Of a DNA stretch of 64,000 nt, positions 17,297 to 25,721 are shown one piece after another. Source of the DNA: Stigonema ocellatum SAG 48.90 = DSM 106950. GTDB taxonomy: Bacteria; Cyanobacteriota; Cyanobacteriia; Cyanobacteriales; Nostocaceae. Positions within the stretch are counted from its first letter, which is position 1. Each line of letters opens with the position of its first letter. The stretch covers positions 62,001 through 126,000 of the forward strand of contig JADQBA010000001.1 of NCBI GenBank assembly GCA_016903675.1, written 5' to 3'. The notes beneath the pieces are model-generated. The model was not told where the DNA came from. It saw only the letters and a program-made list of their open reading frames with translations, and ran no database searches. Made by a program: the position numbers and the translations under genes.

Positions 17297-17839
17297 GTGA
17301 AAGATGAAAAACAGTTAACTACTATGATTGTGCCTTTCTATTTGGGAGAACAGCCAGATACTGAAAGCCGCATGATTTATGAGATATGGGCGTGGGACTT
17401 TGATAAATTGGAATATACTCACAACTACATTCAATGGTTATTTCCACTAAATGAGAAAAGCTCATTTAACCTGAACGCACCTACCCTTAACAACGAAGTC
17501 ATTCAAAAGTTTTACACTGACACTCGCCTACAAAAAAACTTGCTGCAATCCCTAACTGTCCTGCTCAAATTTTACGGACTACAATGTAAAAATGTGAATT
17601 TTTATAACGTTGTCATAAAAGACGAAAACTATGCAAGTCGTATGAAACAATGGATAAATTTTGGCAATCATAACTACCTTCGTATCACTCGTATTTTAAA
17701 ATGCTTAGTATCATTAGGATGTGAAAGTTATGCACAAGCATTTTACGAATGCTTAAAACAAATTTATGATGAAGAAAGCCACTTGATTGGCAACAAAACC
17801 TTTCAGTTTTGGACTAGTGCAAGTGCCAATAGAACATGA
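17297..17839 (+). CDS. OGFr-domain protein
   Basis: A 180-residue protein matching the conserved region of opioid growth factor receptor (OGFr_N): W-x-W-D-x-x-LEYTHNYIQWLFPL, then SSFNLNAPTLNNEVIQKF and LLKFYGL. The function of this domain in bacteria is unknown; there is no reason to infer an opioid role. GTG start with GGGAG upstream. The C-terminal half is helical. It follows an XRE gene, so regulation by that protein is possible. Confidence 0.75.
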   Translation: MKDEKQLTTMIVPFYLGEQPDTESRMIYEIWAWDFDKLEYTHNYIQWLFPLNEKSSFNLNAPTLNNEVIQKFYTDTRLQKNLLQSLTVLLKFYGLQCKNVNFYNVVIKDENYASRMKQWINFGNHNYLRITRILKCLVSLGCESYAQAFYECLKQIYDEESHLIGNKTFQFWTSASANRT

Positions 17840-17910
17840 CAGATAACACTAGTACAGTGCGGCGTAAATAAACAACCCATTCCAAACAGACAAAAGCCTT
17901 GATTTATAAC

Positions 17911-17942
17911 AATGCGTGAATGCGTGAATGCGTGAATGCGTG
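17911..17942. repeat. Octamer tandem repeat
   Basis: About four copies of TGCGTGAA in a row, in the gap between the OGFr gene and the methyltransferase gene. Slippage-prone; no coding role seen. Confidence 0.8.
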
Positions 17943-18225
17943 ACTTTCGCGCAGCGGTACTAGTCATAGCGGTTGGAAAGCATCAGATATTTTGCGGGAA
18001 ATTAGACTAGATAATTTTGATTTGGGCAATTCTTATTGTTCTCACCAAGAATAATTTGCGGCGATCGCCTACTCAAGAGCAACTACCATAAAACTCAAAT
18101 ATCATATTAATAATCGTTTGTCAAGTAGGAAATTTTAGTCATTTAACAGAAGTTACGCATATATAATGTAGAATTAAGCCGATTCGTCTGCGTCAAAAGT
18201 GAAAAACGTACATAGTACCACAAGC

Positions 18226-18804
18226 ATGGAATTGGATTGGGAACAACGTTATCAAGCTCTAAATACGCCTTGGGACAAGGGTGAGCCAACTCCCGTGCTA
18301 CTAGAATTTCTGTCAAATCACCCCTTGAGCGGCAAGATTCTTGTAGTTGGTTGTGGTTATGGGCATGATGTGAGAGCTTTGGCGAAGCATGGTGGTCAGG
18401 TAGTGGGAGTAGATTTTGCTCCAAGTGCAATTGCCCTCGCCCAGTCTTTACCACCCATAGCTAACGAAACCTATCTCTTAGCTGATATCTTTCACTTGCC
18501 CAAAGAGTTGCACTCGTCATTTGATTGGGTCTGGGAGCACACTTGTTTTTGCGCCATTGATCCCCAAAAGCGCTCCCATTATGTTGAGGCAGTTGCTGTT
18601 GCCCTCAAGCCCGATGGAAAGTTGCTAGCTATCTTTTTTCTTAATCCACCAAACCTTGAGAATGGTCCTCCTTACGGTGTGACTGTAGGCGAATTGGATC
18701 AGCTGTTTGCCAAACAATTTACCCTCTTGCGGGAATGGCAACCTAAAAGCGCATATCCAGGCAGAGAGGGTCGGGAGGAGATGCGCCTAATGCAGAAGAA
18801 TTAA
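18226..18804 (+). CDS. TPMT-like SAM methyltransferase
   Basis: About 192 residues. It has the thiopurine S-methyltransferase-type layout: N-terminal WEQRYQALNTPWDKGEPTP, the SAM-binding ILVVGCGYGHDVRALA, VVGVDFAPSAIALA and the Asp-Trp FDWVWEHTCFCAI, then a C-terminal PPYGVT segment. Bacterial members methylate thiols, selenium or tellurium compounds, or halides; the substrate is not set by sequence. The frame extends up to a GTG at 18199, but ATG 18226 starts the conserved region. Confidence 0.8.
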   Translation: MELDWEQRYQALNTPWDKGEPTPVLLEFLSNHPLSGKILVVGCGYGHDVRALAKHGGQVVGVDFAPSAIALAQSLPPIANETYLLADIFHLPKELHSSFDWVWEHTCFCAIDPQKRSHYVEAVAVALKPDGKLLAIFFLNPPNLENGPPYGVTVGELDQLFAKQFTLLREWQPKSAYPGREGREEMRLMQKN

Positions 18805-18957
18805 AGTTTGACAACACAAGATAGATAACGGCACGCCTTGGTACGATCGCACCTTTGATATACCACCCTCCAATAGTAGCGAAAAGCTTTGCGCTTGTGC
18901 TATGCATGGCGATCGCTACATCACTTTTGGTTCTTACAGGTAAGAGCGATCGCTCGT

Positions 18958-19242
18958 CTACTCCCCACCAACTACCAACTCTTGCAGCAGCGCATCGTTT
19001 ATTTGCTGCATCTGGTGATCGGGAGTTGCAACCAAGTCAAACAGGGACTGCACGACAGTCTTGACTGATACTGGTAGCGCTTCAAACTTCTTAACATTTG
19101 CAATTACAAGACGACACCCCGGATAAGGGGTAAAATCGATGAAAGACTGCATACCAGTTGCAATCAGAATTTTTGCTAATTCAGTACTGATCCATCGAGA
19201 GCAAGTTATACATGGAAAGTTTATTTTAGCATGTATATACAT
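18958..19242 (-). CDS. Doubtful hypothetical protein
   Basis: A 94-codon frame whose second half (GCRLVIANVKKFEALPVSVK then TVVQSLFDLVATPDHQMQQI) has a protein-like composition. The first part is less convincing. It may be a C-terminal fragment of a lost gene. No domain recognised and no clear ribosome site. Confidence 0.3.
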   Translation of the reverse strand: MYIHAKINFPCITCSRWISTELAKILIATGMQSFIDFTPYPGCRLVIANVKKFEALPVSVKTVVQSLFDLVATPDHQMQQINDALLQELVVGGE

Positions 19243-19556
19243 GGCGCGAGGGTTAATTTTTCACGACTTTTTTCTTATCCCGGTTTTCTGTTCAGGATGC
19301 TCATTTGATCCCTTAATTCCAGAAATTTCCTCACAAGTTCCTCACATCAGTAACATAAACTTCAGAACTGGCTACTTGCAACTAAAACTTGAATCAAACT
19401 CAATGAAAAAATTAATAAACAAAAGTATTTTACAAAAAATAACTGTTACGACCCTAGGCGTTACTCTGAATAAAATCAACTCTTCGTGCTATTAAGTCCC
19501 CCAAACTTGCCCATTAATGCTCGATGTGCAGAGCGATCGCTTATTTACCCCGATAA

Positions 19557-19667
19557 CTGACATCTTGCACCTTCTCAATAAGGGTTGGTGGGCAGTGCCC
19601 ACTCTACGAAAATATAAGCTTTTTGTTGCTCTGATTTTCGCAACATGACAATGGTGCAAGATGTGAG
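19557..19667. mobile_element. MITE-like element
   Basis: Terminal inverted repeats CTGACATCTTGCACC (from 19557) and GGTGCAAGATGTGAG (to 19667) match at 14 of 15 positions around about 80 bp with no open frame. Size and ends fit a miniature inverted-repeat element. Target duplication is not clear. Confidence 0.6.
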
Positions 19668-19693
19668 ATAAGGCTTGGTGCGTAGTTCATGAG

Positions 19694-20623
19694 TCAGGGT
19701 GCTGCGACCCGAAGCACGATCTTGCCGCCAGTGTGCCCCGACGCTAACTGAGTGTATGCCTGACGCACGTCTTTGAGGTCGTACACGGCTGCCACCGGAA
19801 CCTGCAACTCACCGTCTGCAACCAGTCTGGCTATCTCAGCAAGAACAGTACCCGACTCGCCCGCAGAGCTTCCGTCGGTGTGAACCTTGTGCCGAGCCGC
19901 CGCCTCAAAATCGATGATGGTATTAATGCGCTTCGGCTCAACACCCAGCTTAATCGCCAGATCGACGTACCCGTGACCTACCGTGTCGATTACAGCATCG
20001 AAGCCACCCGGAGCCACGCGACCTAGGCTCTGTTGCAAATCGTTTTCGTAGTTGATCGGGTGAGCGCCGAGCGATCGCAACCAGTCGTGGTGCGACGATC
20101 CGGCAATGCCGACGACGGAAGCTCCAGTGCGTAGAACTAGCTGAGTGACGAGTGACCCCACTCCGCCTGCCGCGCCAGATACCAGAACTGTTTCCCTGCG
20201 TTGGGGGGCAACAGCGGCGACGGCAGCCGTCGCTGTCGATGCGATAACGTAGAGGGCACCAGCCACATCCCAGTCAAGCGATTCGGGCTTGACGACGAGC
20301 TGGTCAGCAGGGACGGCAACAAACTCGGACTGGGCGGAGCGCTCATTAGACCAGCCAATGACAGCAGTGCCCACACCAGGACTGGTCACGCCGTCTCCGA
20401 GTTCAGCAACTATTCCAGCGAAGTCTGTCCCCTCACCCGACGGAAACGTTGCTGGAAACTGCTTGTCGAGTTGACCTTCCCGGATCGCGATCTCGCCGGG
20501 ATTAATACCAGCAGTGATGACGCGAACCAGAATCCGACCAGGACTAGGCGAGGGTTTTTCCACCTCGACGACCTTAAGAACATCAACATTCCCATAGTGA
20601 TCAAAGCGCACTGCTTTTGACAT
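19694..20623 (-). CDS. MDR-family NADPH:quinone oxidoreductase
   Basis: A 309-residue zinc-independent medium-chain dehydrogenase. It has the GroES-like N-terminal half (GINPGEIAIREG...FPSGEGTDFAGIVAELG) and a Rossmann half with VLVSGAAGGVGS, and ends HTGGKIVLRV. Such enzymes reduce quinones or enones with NADPH. The gene is clearly richer in G and C than its surroundings and uses GCC, GAC and CTG more, which suggests transfer from a GC-rich donor. The ATG is preceded by AGGAGG a few bases upstream. Confidence 0.9.
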   Translation of the reverse strand: MSKAVRFDHYGNVDVLKVVEVEKPSPSPGRILVRVITAGINPGEIAIREGQLDKQFPATFPSGEGTDFAGIVAELGDGVTSPGVGTAVIGWSNERSAQSEFVAVPADQLVVKPESLDWDVAGALYVIASTATAAVAAVAPQRRETVLVSGAAGGVGSLVTQLVLRTGASVVGIAGSSHHDWLRSLGAHPINYENDLQQSLGRVAPGGFDAVIDTVGHGYVDLAIKLGVEPKRINTIIDFEAAARHKVHTDGSSAGESGTVLAEIARLVADGELQVPVAAVYDLKDVRQAYTQLASGHTGGKIVLRVAAP

Positions 20624-20993
20624 CTCGTACCTCCTTGTATCTTAGAAAGAGTAGTAGGTGAGGTTGGTATCACCTTTTTGTTTGCTCCAGGATGGCATCC
20701 AGCACTCAAGGCGGTTGCTGGTTTGCGCAAAACTTTGAAAGTTCGTACTATTTTTAACCATTTTTAACCCTCTTTTGTCACTCTGGGGACATAAAAATCA
20801 AGGCTAAATGATGAAACCTAGATTTGGTAGGGAGATTAGCGATGCGGAAGCCGCCACTTCGTGAACGCAAACGTGGAGAAACCGGACATACCAAGCTCTT
20901 CAGGTAGAACCATTGCCCAGTTCGGGTTAGAGATTATTCTCCACTTGTGCAATTTGCTTAAGTAGGGAGAGCGATCGCTTAAACTTAAGCAAA

Positions 20994-21338
20994 TCACCCC
21001 TCTCCCCTGCCATTACCATTTCTCGGCTCATACCGCAGATAACGCCAAATCTCTTCTATTTCTGCTCGGTGTGCAGAGCGATCGCGATTACTCTGCACCG
21101 CCATTTCTGCCATAGTACGAACTAGTTCATTAAGCATACTCTCCATAGGTCAAAAGTTTTCATCGTGCGAAGCCACATTTGCCTCTAGTCTGCTAAGTGC
21201 TTCATCGTGCGAAGCTGCATTTGCCTCTAGTCTGCTAAGTGCTTCATCGTGCCTGACAACGTTCTGCATTGTAATCTCAGCAAATCGCGCCAATGCTGCT
21301 TCAAGATTGTCTAAGCGATTTGGTTGGTCTTGGGTCAT
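20994..21338 (-). pseudogene. Coiled-coil protein with an in-frame stop
   Basis: Starts MTQDQPNRLDNLEAALARF and continues through two near-identical 12-residue repeats (SHDEALSRLEAN). A TGA at 21150-21152 interrupts it, but coding resumes in the same frame with MESMLNELVRTMAEMA and ends EIEEIWRYLRYEPRNG. The whole would be about 114 residues of coiled coil, a type common in Nostocales. Either one base changed to a stop, or the second half is now a separate small gene starting at 21143. A 36-bp tandem DNA repeat underlies the protein repeat. Confidence 0.65.
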
Positions 21339-21602
21339 ATTATCTCCTTTGATTTTATAGCGATTAGCAATTTGATTCAACTTTAATGTTGCTCTTTCTA
21401 TATTTAAATCTAATGCTACGGGAGATTAATCTCTGTTGACTAGAACCGGTTGAATCCACGTCCACTTGCGCTCTTGAAGTTCCCTACTCCCCACCACAAC
21501 TCTGCGCCAGTGTCCCGCTCTCCAGTGGCTTCTAGGCGAGGCGTGAGTACCACCATTACTATTACTAGACTAAAGCTTTGCTAATTCATGAGGAGTCATT
21601 TT

Positions 21603-21806
21603 TCAATTATTATCGTTTGAAAACTTTAGGCTTTCCAAAAACCTCACCTGTTCAATCGTTGCTCCCCTGAGTTTATACACTCCCGGCTTAAAGCGATCGC
21701 GCCACATTTGGGCTTCCATGTATGAGATTCCAGCAGCTGTGGCACATCCCTCATCGTTCAGGGCGATCGCTCTTTTCTCGACCAGTTGAATTTTTTCGAG
21801 AGACAA
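21603..21806 (-). CDS. Small hypothetical protein
   Basis: 67 residues: MSLEKIQLVEKRAIALNDEG, then YMEAQMWRDRFKPGVYKLRG and IEQVRFLESL. Composition is protein-like and an in-frame HIP1 site is tolerated. It may be a short DNA-binding or adaptor protein. No family recognised. Confidence 0.45.
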   Translation of the reverse strand: MSLEKIQLVEKRAIALNDEGCATAAGISYMEAQMWRDRFKPGVYKLRGATIEQVRFLESLKFSNDNN

Positions 21807-21920
21807 GATCAGGAAAAATTAACAAAACTACCAAAAGATTATTCATTGCACTTGAGTCATTGGTAATTATAGGCTTTAGCTGATAGATATGGTTGCACTT
21901 TAGCTTCTTTAATACAAGAA

Positions 21921-22568
21921 ATGCAAATAATTCGCAGATCAAACACTAAATGGTTTGTTACAGCCATAGCGTCGCACGCAGTCGCCGCTACGCTCCTAGT
22001 CCTCGCTCCCGTCGGCTCAACCTCCGCCCAGAGCCTAGATGGCGAAGGCTCTACCAGTGTCTGCCCGCCCCTAGTTAGCACGTGCCCTTATGACATCTCT
22101 CACCCGGCTTGGTTCGCCGGGAGCCTGGTGAGCAACTTTGTCCAAATCCCCAACCCTACGGAACCGAATTCCCTTGCTCCGTCACCGACTCGCCCGGACA
22201 CCAACCTCTATCTCGTTGGAAACATCGGGTCTACCCCGTTGGACCCCGAGCAGACGATTCCCGACGGTTCGGTGGTACCGGATCACGACGTCGTGTGGTC
22301 CGTTTACCCGACGACCATCTACAACGGTTTCGGCTACTGGGTAGTACCCGGTTCGATGGCGTCGAGCGACACCGTCCGCACTCGACCCCAAAGAGCTGAT
22401 AGCCTTGCCGGTGCCCCGCTCGCCTACCAGATCCGCTTCGGTCAGCAGTGGTTTGACCTGAACAACGCCACCATCATCCTAATAGGGGTGCAAACCGGTC
22501 AACTGCGTCTCGTTGAACTCGGCTACGGGGGCGCGGGCTGGTTTATACCGATGCAACACCAAGATTGA
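21921..22568 (+). CDS. GC-rich secreted protein of foreign appearance
   Basis: A 215-residue protein with a clear signal peptide (IASHAVAATLLVLAPVGSTSAQ) and a Pro/Ser/Thr-rich, Trp-containing mature part. Base and codon use differ sharply from the flanks: third positions are mostly G or C, with words such as CCGTCACCGACTCG. The flanking DNA is AT-rich and HIP1-bearing, and no HIP1 octamer falls in the gene. It resembles proteins of high-GC Gram-positive bacteria in composition. No domain recognised. Recent acquisition is the best explanation. Confidence 0.65.
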   Translation: MQIIRRSNTKWFVTAIASHAVAATLLVLAPVGSTSAQSLDGEGSTSVCPPLVSTCPYDISHPAWFAGSLVSNFVQIPNPTEPNSLAPSPTRPDTNLYLVGNIGSTPLDPEQTIPDGSVVPDHDVVWSVYPTTIYNGFGYWVVPGSMASSDTVRTRPQRADSLAGAPLAYQIRFGQQWFDLNNATIILIGVQTGQLRLVELGYGGAGWFIPMQHQD

Positions 22569-22946
22569 CGACGCAAGTCGTCAGGGTTTAACATTTCCCG
22601 TAAACTGGCATCACTTTCAACAATTCCAGCAGGGGCGATTTCATCATGTTAGTGTGCGCTCCGCACAAGTTACCAGTGAAACAATAACCTCACCTATAAT
22701 AGTATTTTACGCGATACGCGAAGCGTCTAGCCTTGGGCTTATCGCACTCCCTGTAGGAAAATTCCGGCAGCGTTGATACAGTTGTGCTATGAATGCTGTA
22801 GTGGCGATGCCACCAAAGGTGGCTTGCCCCTTCGGGCTCGCACCTTCCTATCTACAGAGTGCCCATCTACCAGGTGTTTATGACTTTGTTGCTGGATATA
22901 CAAGCCTAACTTTGCACTATGATTCTCTAACTTGGCATGAATTGGA
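22569..22946. other. Gene-free gap
   Basis: Short dispersed repeats (GATACGCGAAGCGTCTAGCC; CCACCAAAGGTGGC) and AT-rich DNA. No gene seen. It contains the end of the leftward operon 1 and probably its terminator. Confidence 0.4.
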
Positions 22947-23792
22947 TTAAAACCCAGATATTCGTGCAGCAATTCCGTACTCCTGTTCCAAAAGCCCCAA
23001 CAGTTTCTCTTCCAACGGCGTTACATAAGGACGCTTCACCTCGCCCAATTGCTTAAGAATACTCATTGCTGCATCTTCCAACTTCCCACTATTGCGTAAA
23101 TTTGTGATCCGTAAGCACACTTGCTGCATCTGTTCACAATCAGTATCCGAATACTCGAAGGATTTCAGGTGTTCCATTTTCAAGATATACTCTCCATCCC
23201 AGGTTATAACTGTACAACTAAATTCATTGACAAGCTTGACAATGCACCAAGACCCACTTTTACCCCGCAAGTCAGGATTATCTTTGACAACAAACTGACA
23301 AACTTCCCCCACTCGATAAGGATTTGGTACTTTGGTTCTCTGTGTGATACGCTGTACAATATCTTTGACAATGCGCCCCGAAGGCATACCACCTGCTTCT
23401 TGGACTGCCTGCTGCCATACTTGACGTTGAAGTGCTGGTTCTAATTTCGTCAGGGATCGGACTTGACCCTCATTCGTTGGAAGGATTTGTAACCTATTTG
23501 TTGTCAAATCCTTAGTTGGCAAATTTTGACAACAATTTGTTGTCAAATTCTCGAAGACACCCGCAGCGGCAATCAAATAGTTAGACTTCTGCCGACTATG
23601 CCCGAATCTATCACGACAATACTCCTCAAAGGTTTTGTGACTGAAACGATATAAACGTTTGTCCCTGAGTTCCTGTAAGGCAATTCCAGCAAGATAAAAA
23701 GCTTTTTCTACTTGACGCTCTAGGTGAAGACGTAAGCACGACTCCTCCTCTGTCAGTTCTTCTGGTTCAATATCTGCGACCACTGCAATCAT
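22947..23792 (-). CDS. ParB-like DNA-binding protein, paralogue B
   Basis: A 281-residue paralogue of the protein at 1034-1879, last gene of operon 1. Shared blocks are SHKTFEEYCRDRFGHSRQKS (helix-turn-helix-like region), LPTNEGQVRSLTKLEP, SGRIVKDIVQRI, WCIVKLVNEFSCTV and LLGLLEQEYGI. The ATG overlaps the previous stop (ATGA), with AGG and GGA words upstream, so it is translationally coupled. By position and likeness it may serve partitioning or regulation; that is inference. The region before LPTN holds a duplicated DNA word and a 23-bp palindrome (23525-23547). Confidence 0.65.
   Translation of the reverse strand: MIAVVADIEPEELTEEESCLRLHLERQVEKAFYLAGIALQELRDKRLYRFSHKTFEEYCRDRFGHSRQKSNYLIAAAGVFENLTTNCCQNLPTKDLTTNRLQILPTNEGQVRSLTKLEPALQRQVWQQAVQEAGGMPSGRIVKDIVQRITQRTKVPNPYRVGEVCQFVVKDNPDLRGKSGSWCIVKLVNEFSCTVITWDGEYILKMEHLKSFEYSDTDCEQMQQVCLRITNLRNSGKLEDAAMSILKQLGEVKRPYVTPLEEKLLGLLEQEYGIAARISGF
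23493..23550. repeat. In-gene palindrome and direct repeat of ParB-like gene B
   Basis: TTTGACAACAA (23525-23535), one base, TTGTTGTCAAA (23537-23547): a perfect 23-bp palindrome. A half copy, ATTTGTTGTCAAATCC, starts 42 bp away at 23493. On the coding strand this encodes the NLTTN/DLTTN repeats just before LPTNE. The paralogue A palindrome (1333-1359) is at the same place with unrelated sequence. Confidence 0.75.
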
Positions 23793-24283
23793 TCCTGCAC
23801 CTCCTCTTCATCCTCCTTCACCACCTCCCAGTCACCCCGCGCCTTCCCATGTTTCTCCTTTGCGAGGATGAATTCTTCAGAGATACGATCGCGTCTCCTC
23901 AGATTATGCTCCTGGGCAATCTCACTCGTCTCCTTGGAGACTCGCAGTCTCGCCATCTCAAACCACGCGCTGACTGTTTGCTTCCAGTCCTCGCGGCTCA
24001 TAAGGTCTAGTTTTTTGCAAATCTGGAAAGTTAGGCGCTGATCAATAACACCCAATTCATTGAGGTGTGCCCAGCGGGTTTGACCCTCATTACAGTTCTG
24101 GCACATTGGAATGCGATCTTTGTCGTAGTTGTAGCTCTTGATGACGCGCCGAACCAATTCAGGTTGTACTTTACCTGTGTCCCTGCAACAGAAGCAGTTC
24201 CATTGTGGTTGGAATATCTCCTTCTCCTGCTCCTCTTCTGGGCGCACTGTCCAAGATGGCAGCTGCTCAAATTCAAAGTCCAT
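23789..24283 (-). CDS. Zinc-finger protein of replication operon 1
   Basis: About 164 residues. Two CxxC pairs (CFCC near residue 30 and CQNC about 30 residues later) flank DTGKVQPELVRRVIKSYNYD, a likely zinc ribbon. The C-terminal half is a long basic helix (ARLRVSKETSEIAQEHNLRR) ending in an acidic tail. Start at 24283, where GAGGAGGG precedes ATG; the frame is open to 24370 but that overlaps the upstream gene. It overlaps that gene by 11 bases and the next by ATGA. Its homologue in operon 2 is 27928-28419. It could be a helper of the initiator, such as a loader adaptor; no ATPase motif is seen. Confidence 0.65.
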   Translation of the reverse strand: MDFEFEQLPSWTVRPEEEQEKEIFQPQWNCFCCRDTGKVQPELVRRVIKSYNYDKDRIPMCQNCNEGQTRWAHLNELGVIDQRLTFQICKKLDLMSREDWKQTVSAWFEMARLRVSKETSEIAQEHNLRRRDRISEEFILAKEKHGKARGDWEVVKEDEEEVQE

Positions 24284-25142
24284 TAGTACCCTCCTCTTTG
24301 AGCCAGCTAAATTGTTTTGTCTCCCAACACCACTTAACGAAGGCCTGCTTCTCTTTGTCTGACCCGGCAAACATGGCAGGATTCGAGGTACTTTCGATTT
24401 CAGTCAGCCACTCGTCGCGCTCTTTGTGGTTCTCCCACTTGGTGTTTTGTGTCGCTTTTAAAGCTTCGGGGCGGTTTTGATACTTTTGATACCATTCTTG
24501 AAAGTGTTCAGGTTTCATGAAGGCAGCAAAGGTAGTTTCTATCTCCCTTCCCCTTGATTTGCGGTATTCATCCCTAACAAATTTTTCAAAACTTTCTCTC
24601 TCGTCTGGTGGCATATCTGAGAGAGTTTGTATATCTGATCTATTTGAATCTATTTGAGGGGCGCTGGAACCCTTGCTCTGTGCATGTTTCGATGCTTCAT
24701 TGTCTCGCTCGTGGGACTGGGAGTCCCGCTTGTGGGATTTTGCATCCCGCTTGTGGGACTGGCTGTCTCGCTTGCGGGATTTTGCGTCCCGCTCGTGGGA
24801 TACCTGTCCCACATCCGGGACACTTTTTATTTTAGGAAAGTTAATTACTTCATCTGTGCTGCTGCGCTCTCTGAGGATGATCCCGTGCGTTGCTTCCCAA
24901 TCAAATTCATCTTTCAAAGCGTCTACAGCACGGTAAAAGGCAGACTTGCTAATTTCCCACTTTTTACAAAATGCAATAACATTGTCGATTTTCATCTCAA
25001 TCCCTGGTGGGCGGGTAATACTCTTAATTGCAACCAAGTAGCCTGGTGTTGTTAAATAACCTTTTGAGTACCATTCCTTAGCTAACTCTGCTGTTAGAGG
25101 GTGGAATGGCACCCGAATTTTGTTCTCAGGTGCGTTTGTCAT
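24273..25142 (-). CDS. Initiator-like protein 1 with in-gene iterons
   Basis: 289 residues: an N-terminal winged-helix-like domain (about 1-95, including KWEISKSAFYRAVDAL), a charged linker, and a C-terminal domain (about 170-289) shared with 28416-29228 (ATQNTKWENHKERDEWL, ending WLKEE). The layout is that of phage or plasmid replication initiators such as lambda O. The linker consists of five heptads of the type SHKRDAK. The DNA beneath is five 19-bp imperfect palindromes at 21-bp spacing (24703-24820). The ATG is directly after the stop of the upstream gene. Replication function is inferred, not shown by a catalytic motif. Confidence 0.6.
   Translation of the reverse strand: MTNAPENKIRVPFHPLTAELAKEWYSKGYLTTPGYLVAIKSITRPPGIEMKIDNVIAFCKKWEISKSAFYRAVDALKDEFDWEATHGIILRERSSTDEVINFPKIKSVPDVGQVSHERDAKSRKRDSQSHKRDAKSHKRDSQSHERDNEASKHAQSKGSSAPQIDSNRSDIQTLSDMPPDERESFEKFVRDEYRKSRGREIETTFAAFMKPEHFQEWYQKYQNRPEALKATQNTKWENHKERDEWLTEIESTSNPAMFAGSDKEKQAFVKWCWETKQFSWLKEEGTNGL
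24703..24820. repeat. Five palindromic iterons, 21-bp period
   Basis: GGGA half-sites start at 24713, 24734, 24755, 24776 and 24797, each followed by TCCC (TCTC in the third) after 6-7 bases. Typical units are GTGGGACTGGGAGTCCCGC and GTGGGATTTTGCATCCCGC. Extra half-sites lie at 24703 and 24817. The period equals two helical turns, so all sites face the same side. An AT-rich stretch follows (about 24822-24850). This matches the organisation of an iteron-type replication origin. Confidence 0.75.
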
Positions 25143-25721
25143 TTACCCAACCCCCTCAGTCTCAAAAGTTACAGTTATGCCGAATTCAAAGCAGGTAGTT
25201 TGAGCTAGGGCTAGTTTTGTTAAATCTGGTCGCCCAAATAAGTGAATACGTTTACCGTGTTCTGGGAAAAAGGCAGAGTAAGCTAGAATCTTTCCAAGCG
25301 CTTCCTTCGAGTCGTCAATATTCTTAATTTCGATGACTTCGGAACTGGTGAGCAGGTCAATACGACCTACAGCGGTTGTTACCTCGACTTGACCACCAAG
25401 CTCTATTTGAAGGCGATCGCGTATCCGTGTCTCCTTATCATCAGCTTGTGTTGACTTAGGAAGGTAACTTTCAGGTAAATAGCCTTTAGAAACAAGCTCC
25501 TTTAAAGCACGGCTTATGGTTTGCCGATGCACTTTTTTTGATGGTGCTGATAAATCCCTAGCAATTTGAGCAGCTGTAATTTGAAAACCATTGCTATAAG
25601 GGTCAACGGTCCGAAGGTAATAAAGAACTTGAAACTCGGAAGGTGTAAGCTCTTTACATGCTCTTAACCATTCCTCATGCTTCGTTGGGTAAAATTTCCC
25701 TTGAATCTTATTTTGCGTCAT
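25143..25721 (-). CDS. HTH plus PD-(D/E)XK-like protein
   Basis: 192 residues, first gene of operon 1. The N-terminal 90 residues form a winged helix (ELTPSEFQVLYYLRTVDP, then QTISRALKELVSKGYL). The C-terminal part has a PD-(D/E)XK nuclease-like signature: GRIDLLT, VIEIKN and ALGKILAYS, then HLFGRPD. The Asp and Glu-x-Lys are at the expected spacing. This may be a nicking or structure-specific nuclease, or a degenerate DNA-binding version. A remnant in operon 2 (29349-29495) shows that the gene was once part of both operons. Confidence 0.6.
   Translation of the reverse strand: MTQNKIQGKFYPTKHEEWLRACKELTPSEFQVLYYLRTVDPYSNGFQITAAQIARDLSAPSKKVHRQTISRALKELVSKGYLPESYLPKSTQADDKETRIRDRLQIELGGQVEVTTAVGRIDLLTSSEVIEIKNIDDSKEALGKILAYSAFFPEHGKRIHLFGRPDLTKLALAQTTCFEFGITVTFETEGVG

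Noticed and set aside
22109..22399. Two alternative frames in the GC-rich gene
   Set aside because: High GC lowers stop frequency in all frames; only the 21921 frame has a signal peptide and start.
24703..24820. CRISPR-like array
   Set aside because: Units are palindromic with no unique spacers, period only 21 bp, and lie inside a coding gene.
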